A stretch of DNA of 64,000 nt from Bacteroides sp. 43_108 (GTDB lineage Bacteria > Bacteroidota > Bacteroidia > Bacteroidales > Bacteroidaceae). A model generated the notes under the pieces. It was not told the origin of the DNA. It made no database searches and saw only the letters and a list, made by a program, of their open reading frames with translations. The position numbers and the translations under genes are program-made. The DNA lies in NCBI GenBank assembly GCA_001915545.1, contig MNQS01000131.1, positions 1 to 64,000 on the forward strand, written 5' to 3'. Below are positions 60,777-64,000 of this stretch, piece by piece (position 1 is the stretch's first letter; each line of letters opens with the position of its first letter).

Positions 60777-62555
60777 ATGAACATAAACCGTTCTTCACGC
60801 TTTGCGCCACTGATCATCGCCATAAGCGTAATTATAGGAATTTTAATCGGTACATTTTATGCAAACAGATTTTCAGGAAACAGACTGAACATTATAAATA
60901 CGTCATCCAACAAACTGAACGATCTGTTGCATATCATCGATGACCAATATGTTGACACGGTAAACATTGCCGACCTTGTGGAAAAGGCCATGCCTGAGAT
61001 CCTTTCGGAATTGGATCCCCATTCTACATATATATCTGCGAAAGACGCAAAAGAGGCAAATGAAGATCTCAAAGGAAGCTTCAGCGGCATCGGTATACAG
61101 TTTGTAATAAGAAAGGATACTATAAATATAACAAACATCATTAAGGGCGGTCCGTCTGAAAAAGTGGGACTTCTTGCCGGAGACAAGATCATATCTATCG
61201 ATGACAAGAGCTTCGTAGGCAAAGTATGTACTAACGATGAAGCCACATCCAGACTAAAAGGAGAAAAAGGCACAAATGTCAAGATTGGTGTCAAGAGAAA
61301 CGGAGAAGCCAAACCGTTGTACTTCACAATCGAGAGAGGCGATATTCCTGTAAAGAGTATAGATGCAACATACATGCTCAATGATGAATTGGGATATATT
61401 AAGGTGAACAAATTCGGTGAAACCACATATCCAGAATTCCTAATGTCTCTTGCACAACTTGAACAAGAAGGCTTCAAGGGACTTGTCGTCGACCTCAGAG
61501 GCAACGGAGGAGGTTATCTCATATCTGCAATACAAATGGTAAACGAATTCTTGCCGAAAGACAGACTTATTGTATACACAGAAGGACGCAAGTCAAAACG
61601 AGAAGACTACAGAAGCGACGGCAGAGGTTCATACCAGAATATACCACTGATAGTTCTTACAGACGAAACTACAGCCAGTGCTGCAGAAATTTTCTCAGGT
61701 GCAATACAGGACAACGACCGCGGAATCATTGTAGGACGTAGAACATTCGGCAAGGGACTTGTTCAGCAACCGATAGAATTCCACGACGGTTCACTGATTC
61801 ATCTTACCATTGCAAGATACTATACACCTTCTGGAAGATGCATACAGAAACCATACGTCAACGGCGGAGGCAAGGACTATGCTCTTGATATTGTCACCAG
61901 ATACCAGCATGGCGAATTCTTCAATGAAGACAGCATAAGGCAAACCGGACAGAAATATACAACCAATCTCGGACGCACAGTATATGGCGGAGGAGGTATT
62001 ATGCCTGACTATTTTGTTGCTGAAGATACAAGCGGACTAACATCTTACTACACAGAAGCTGTAACAAAAGGACTTATTTCGCAGTTCTGTTTCGATTTCA
62101 CAGAAACGAACAGAAGCAACATGAAGGATTTGGACAGCATTGACGATGTCATAACATATCTAAAATCACAGAGAGTGATAGACAAGTTCATAAGATTTGC
62201 GGATAAGAAGAATCTGAAACGCAGAAATCTTATGATAAGAAAGTCTTACCATCTTCTGCAGGATGCAATTTTCGGTTCTATCATTTACAATATGATGGAC
62301 ATGGAACCTTACATCCAATATCTCAACAGAAACGATAAAACAGTAGAGAAAGCAACAGAGCTGTACAAGGAAGGAAAAACAAAACCAACAGCACCTGTAG
62401 CAGAGGAAAGCAGTAAGAACAAAAAGAAGGCCTACACTTCTCCAATATATGCAGGTTCCTATTTCCACATAGAATCAGGCAACATCAAATCAGTTGCAAT
62501 AAACATCTCAACAAAAAATGACAAAAAAGGAAATTCGAACAAGCATAAAGCGTGA
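60777..62555 (+). CDS. S41 C-terminal processing peptidase (CtpA/Prc type)
   Basis: A protein of 592 residues. The N-terminal membrane helix (APLIIAISVIIGILIGTFYA) anchors it with the catalytic part in the periplasm. The PDZ domain (FVIRKDTINITNIIKGGPSE) is followed by the protease core: GLVVDLRGNGGGYL, ETTASAAEIF with Ser301, and TFGKGLVQ with Lys326. The 25-residue Ser-Lys spacing equals that of E. coli Prc. The C-terminal region of about 190 residues is basic at its end. The last 38 bases overlap the next gene. Confidence 0.94.
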   Translation: MNINRSSRFAPLIIAISVIIGILIGTFYANRFSGNRLNIINTSSNKLNDLLHIIDDQYVDTVNIADLVEKAMPEILSELDPHSTYISAKDAKEANEDLKGSFSGIGIQFVIRKDTINITNIIKGGPSEKVGLLAGDKIISIDDKSFVGKVCTNDEATSRLKGEKGTNVKIGVKRNGEAKPLYFTIERGDIPVKSIDATYMLNDELGYIKVNKFGETTYPEFLMSLAQLEQEGFKGLVVDLRGNGGGYLISAIQMVNEFLPKDRLIVYTEGRKSKREDYRSDGRGSYQNIPLIVLTDETTASAAEIFSGAIQDNDRGIIVGRRTFGKGLVQQPIEFHDGSLIHLTIARYYTPSGRCIQKPYVNGGGKDYALDIVTRYQHGEFFNEDSIRQTGQKYTTNLGRTVYGGGGIMPDYFVAEDTSGLTSYYTEAVTKGLISQFCFDFTETNRSNMKDLDSIDDVITYLKSQRVIDKFIRFADKKNLKRRNLMIRKSYHLLQDAIFGSIIYNMMDMEPYIQYLNRNDKTVEKATELYKEGKTKPTAPVAEESSKNKKKAYTSPIYAGSYFHIESGNIKSVAINISTKNDKKGNSNKHKA

Positions 62556-63045
62556 GAAAGCACTTTACAGCAAAGAGCAACTTATAGAAATGTCTGTTCC
62601 AGTAATATCAAAACTGGAACAGACATTTGAATTTCAAAAAGCAAAGTGTATTCTTTTGTACCACTCACTTCCTGATGAAGTTTGCACGCATGAAGCAATT
62701 GAAATATGGAGCAAACAAAAGACAATCATTCTTCCAGTCGTTTGCGACGACAATCTTGAACTCCGAAGATATACAAAGACAGAAGACATGCACACCGGTG
62801 ATTTCGGAATTTTAGAACCGGACAACAACACCATTACTGACTACTCCATGATAGATCTCGCAGTTATTCCGGGTGTAGCATTCGACTCTTCCTGCAACAG
62901 ATTAGGACGTGGCAAGGGATACTACGACAGACTTCTCCCAAAGCTCCATTGTCCGAAAATCGGAATATGCTTTAAGTTTCAGTTCGTAGACAGCATACCT
63001 GCAGAACCGCATGACATACTTATGGACAAAATAATTTTCGGATAA
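62518..63045 (+). CDS. 5-formyltetrahydrofolate cyclo-ligase
   Basis: A protein of 175 residues that converts 5-formyl-THF to 5,10-methenyl-THF with ATP. KKEIRTSIKREKALYSKEQL at the start, CILLYHSLPDEVCTHEAI, and the signature VIPGVAFDSSCNRLGRGKGYYDRLLP are present. The start codon lies inside the S41 gene (38-base overlap, different frame), which suggests coupled translation. It is the last gene of the operon and is followed by a long hairpin. Confidence 0.93.
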   Translation: MTKKEIRTSIKREKALYSKEQLIEMSVPVISKLEQTFEFQKAKCILLYHSLPDEVCTHEAIEIWSKQKTIILPVVCDDNLELRRYTKTEDMHTGDFGILEPDNNTITDYSMIDLAVIPGVAFDSSCNRLGRGKGYYDRLLPKLHCPKIGICFKFQFVDSIPAEPHDILMDKIIFG

Positions 63046-63101
63046 GCAGAGACCATAAATACAAGCCCGCGAAACAGTTGTTGAATACGCACACAAAAAA
63101 T

Positions 63102-63187
63102 TATCCCCTTAACTTTGTTTGGGTCTTTGACGAAGTACAAGATTAAAGAATTAATGACCAAAACAAAATCAAGGGGATAGTTTTATT
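63102..63187. terminator. Long imperfect hairpin, bidirectional terminator between convergent genes
   Basis: TATCCCCTTAACTTTGTTTG... (63102-63125) and its inverted partner (63156-63179) match at 21 of 24 positions. The plus strand continues GTTTTATT, and the minus strand has six T. It would end the folate gene (plus) and the alcohol dehydrogenase gene (minus). Confidence 0.6.
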
Positions 63188-63256
63188 CATACGGCAGTCA
63201 CTGAAAGCGAAATACAAATGCTTCGTGACTACAAATCCTTAAGCTATTGCTCAGAA

Positions 63257-64000
63257 TCATCTATTGGCAAGCTCAAGAATCTGCCTTGTCATATCCTTTG
63301 TCAAAGGAACGTAATTTCCAATGATTTCACCTTTGTTCGCATGAAGGTTTCTGACCAATGCATCTATATCAGGATTGTCCACACCGAGCTCATGCATAGT
63401 CACAGGCAAGCCCAACGATTTCCAGAATTCACGAAGCTTGTTGATACCCAACGCTATAACATCATCATTAAGATAATTCGGCGAAACTCCCAAAACTCTT
63501 ATTGAAAGCTGTTTGGCCTTCGAAGGATTGATCTTTGAAGTAAATTCCATCCATGCAGGGAAAATTACTGATAAACCTGCACCATGAGTCACTCCGTACA
63601 TTGAACTTATCTCATGTTCGATGAAATGAGAACTCCAATCCTCTATTCTGCCTATTCCACAAGTACCATTATGCGCAATGTTTCCTGCCCACATGAGATT
63701 AGCCCTTGCATCGTAATTCTCCGGATCAGCCATAACCTTCGGTGCCTCTTCCATTATCGATTCAAGTATTCCTTCACAAAGACGATCACTGATACCGACA
63801 GCTTCAGAATTAGTGAAATAGCGTTCAAATATATGCACCATCATGTCACATATACCGCACGCAGTCTGATAAGGCGACAAGGTAAATGTGAGTTCTGGAT
63901 TCATAATTGAAAATACAGGTCTCAAATGGTCCGGACATCTTAAACTCAACTTCTGCATTGTAGATATGTTGGTAATTACAGAGTTGCCTGAACCTTCACT
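63257..64000 (-). CDS. Iron-containing alcohol dehydrogenase, partial (start outside window)
   Basis: At least 247 residues; the frame stays open to the window edge, where it reads SEGSGNSVITN, the usual turn before the metal domain of the family. It has FTLSPYQTACGICDMMVHIF (metal ligands Asp/His), HEISSMYGVTHGAGLSVIFP (two further His) and a C-terminal helical domain. This matches butanol dehydrogenase/YqhD-like type III alcohol dehydrogenases, which reduce aldehydes with NAD(P)H. The nucleotide-binding N-terminal domain is missing from the window. The substrate is unknown. Confidence 0.9.
   Translation of the reverse strand, partial: SEGSGNSVITNISTMQKLSLRCPDHLRPVFSIMNPELTFTLSPYQTACGICDMMVHIFERYFTNSEAVGISDRLCEGILESIMEEAPKVMADPENYDARANLMWAGNIAHNGTCGIGRIEDWSSHFIEHEISSMYGVTHGAGLSVIFPAWMEFTSKINPSKAKQLSIRVLGVSPNYLNDDVIALGINKLREFWKSLGLPVTMHELGVDNPDIDALVRNLHANKGEIIGNYVPLTKDMTRQILELANR

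Noticed and set aside
1..64000. CRISPR arrays, tRNA or rRNA genes, insertion sequences
   Set aside because: I saw no regular direct-repeat array, no tRNA-like cloverleaf in the intergenic regions, no rRNA sequence and no transposase or integrase.

Overview
The window reads as chromosomal DNA of a Bacteroidales bacterium, most likely Prevotella or a close relative. Genes are A-rich upstream of their starts and lack Shine-Dalgarno sequences. Many carry the Bacteroidetes -7 motif TAnnTTTG, several with a TTG/TTTG about 19 bases further upstream. The gene families are those of the phylum: a hybrid two-component system, GH97, a GH95-like enzyme, GT3 glycogen synthase with GT35 phosphorylase, and DUF3078, DUF4421, DUF4286, DUF4199, DUF1460, DUF6452 and DUF6048. 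The genus is an inference. I saw no rRNA, tRNA, CRISPR array, transposase or phage gene.

Layout. 0.2-2.7 kb: a zinc-ribbon membrane protein, a BASS-type transporter and a free methionine sulfoxide reductase. 2.8-6.7 kb (minus): DUF3078 protein, an unrecognised anchored protein, and a lipoprotein joining MORN repeats to a GH25 lysozyme. 6.9-9.0 kb: HU-like protein, a 29-residue basic peptide and RNase G. 9.2-16.2 kb: cytidine deaminase, LysM glucosaminidase, S41 protease, membrane protein, Gfo/Idh/MocA oxidoreductase and DUF4421 protein. 16.6-26.3 kb: a compact fructan/sucrose locus. 26.6-35.7 kb: outer-membrane barrel, GH95-like enzyme, cyclophilin, ClpC and HtpG. 35.9-40.2 kb: a GH25/DUF1460 cell-wall pair, a ThiE/TenI-like protein, PRPP synthetase and a thioredoxin lipoprotein. 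40.8-50.6 kb (minus): glycogen phosphorylase and synthase, ValRS, DUF1573 protein and GH97. 51.0-63.0 kb: a long plus-strand series from DUF4286-RuvC to MntP, ApbE, a Crp/Fnr regulator, M3 peptidase, dCMP deaminase, S41 protease and 5-formyl-THF cyclo-ligase. The window ends in a partial iron alcohol dehydrogenase.

How they fit. In the fructan locus an outer-membrane barrel would admit short fructans or sucrose, a GH32 lipoprotein would cut them, an MFS carrier would import the sugar, and a PfkB kinase would phosphorylate it. The adjacent hybrid two-component system, with a sugar-binding-protein-like sensor, would control them. That regulator is interrupted by one in-frame TGA, the most notable anomaly in the window. 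The locus has no SusD and its outer-membrane protein is not a normal SusC. Three separate loci encode wall-cleaving enzymes (two GH25, one glucosaminidase). The glycogen genes form a two-gene operon for synthesis and phosphorolysis.

Most of the window is ordinary housekeeping sequence. The items that best repay a second look are the broken regulator, the SusD-less fructan locus with its 20-bp upstream palindrome, the MORN-lysozyme lipoprotein with its unknown neighbour, the 29-residue basic peptide next to HU, and a GC-rich palindromic sequence found at two distant intergenic sites.
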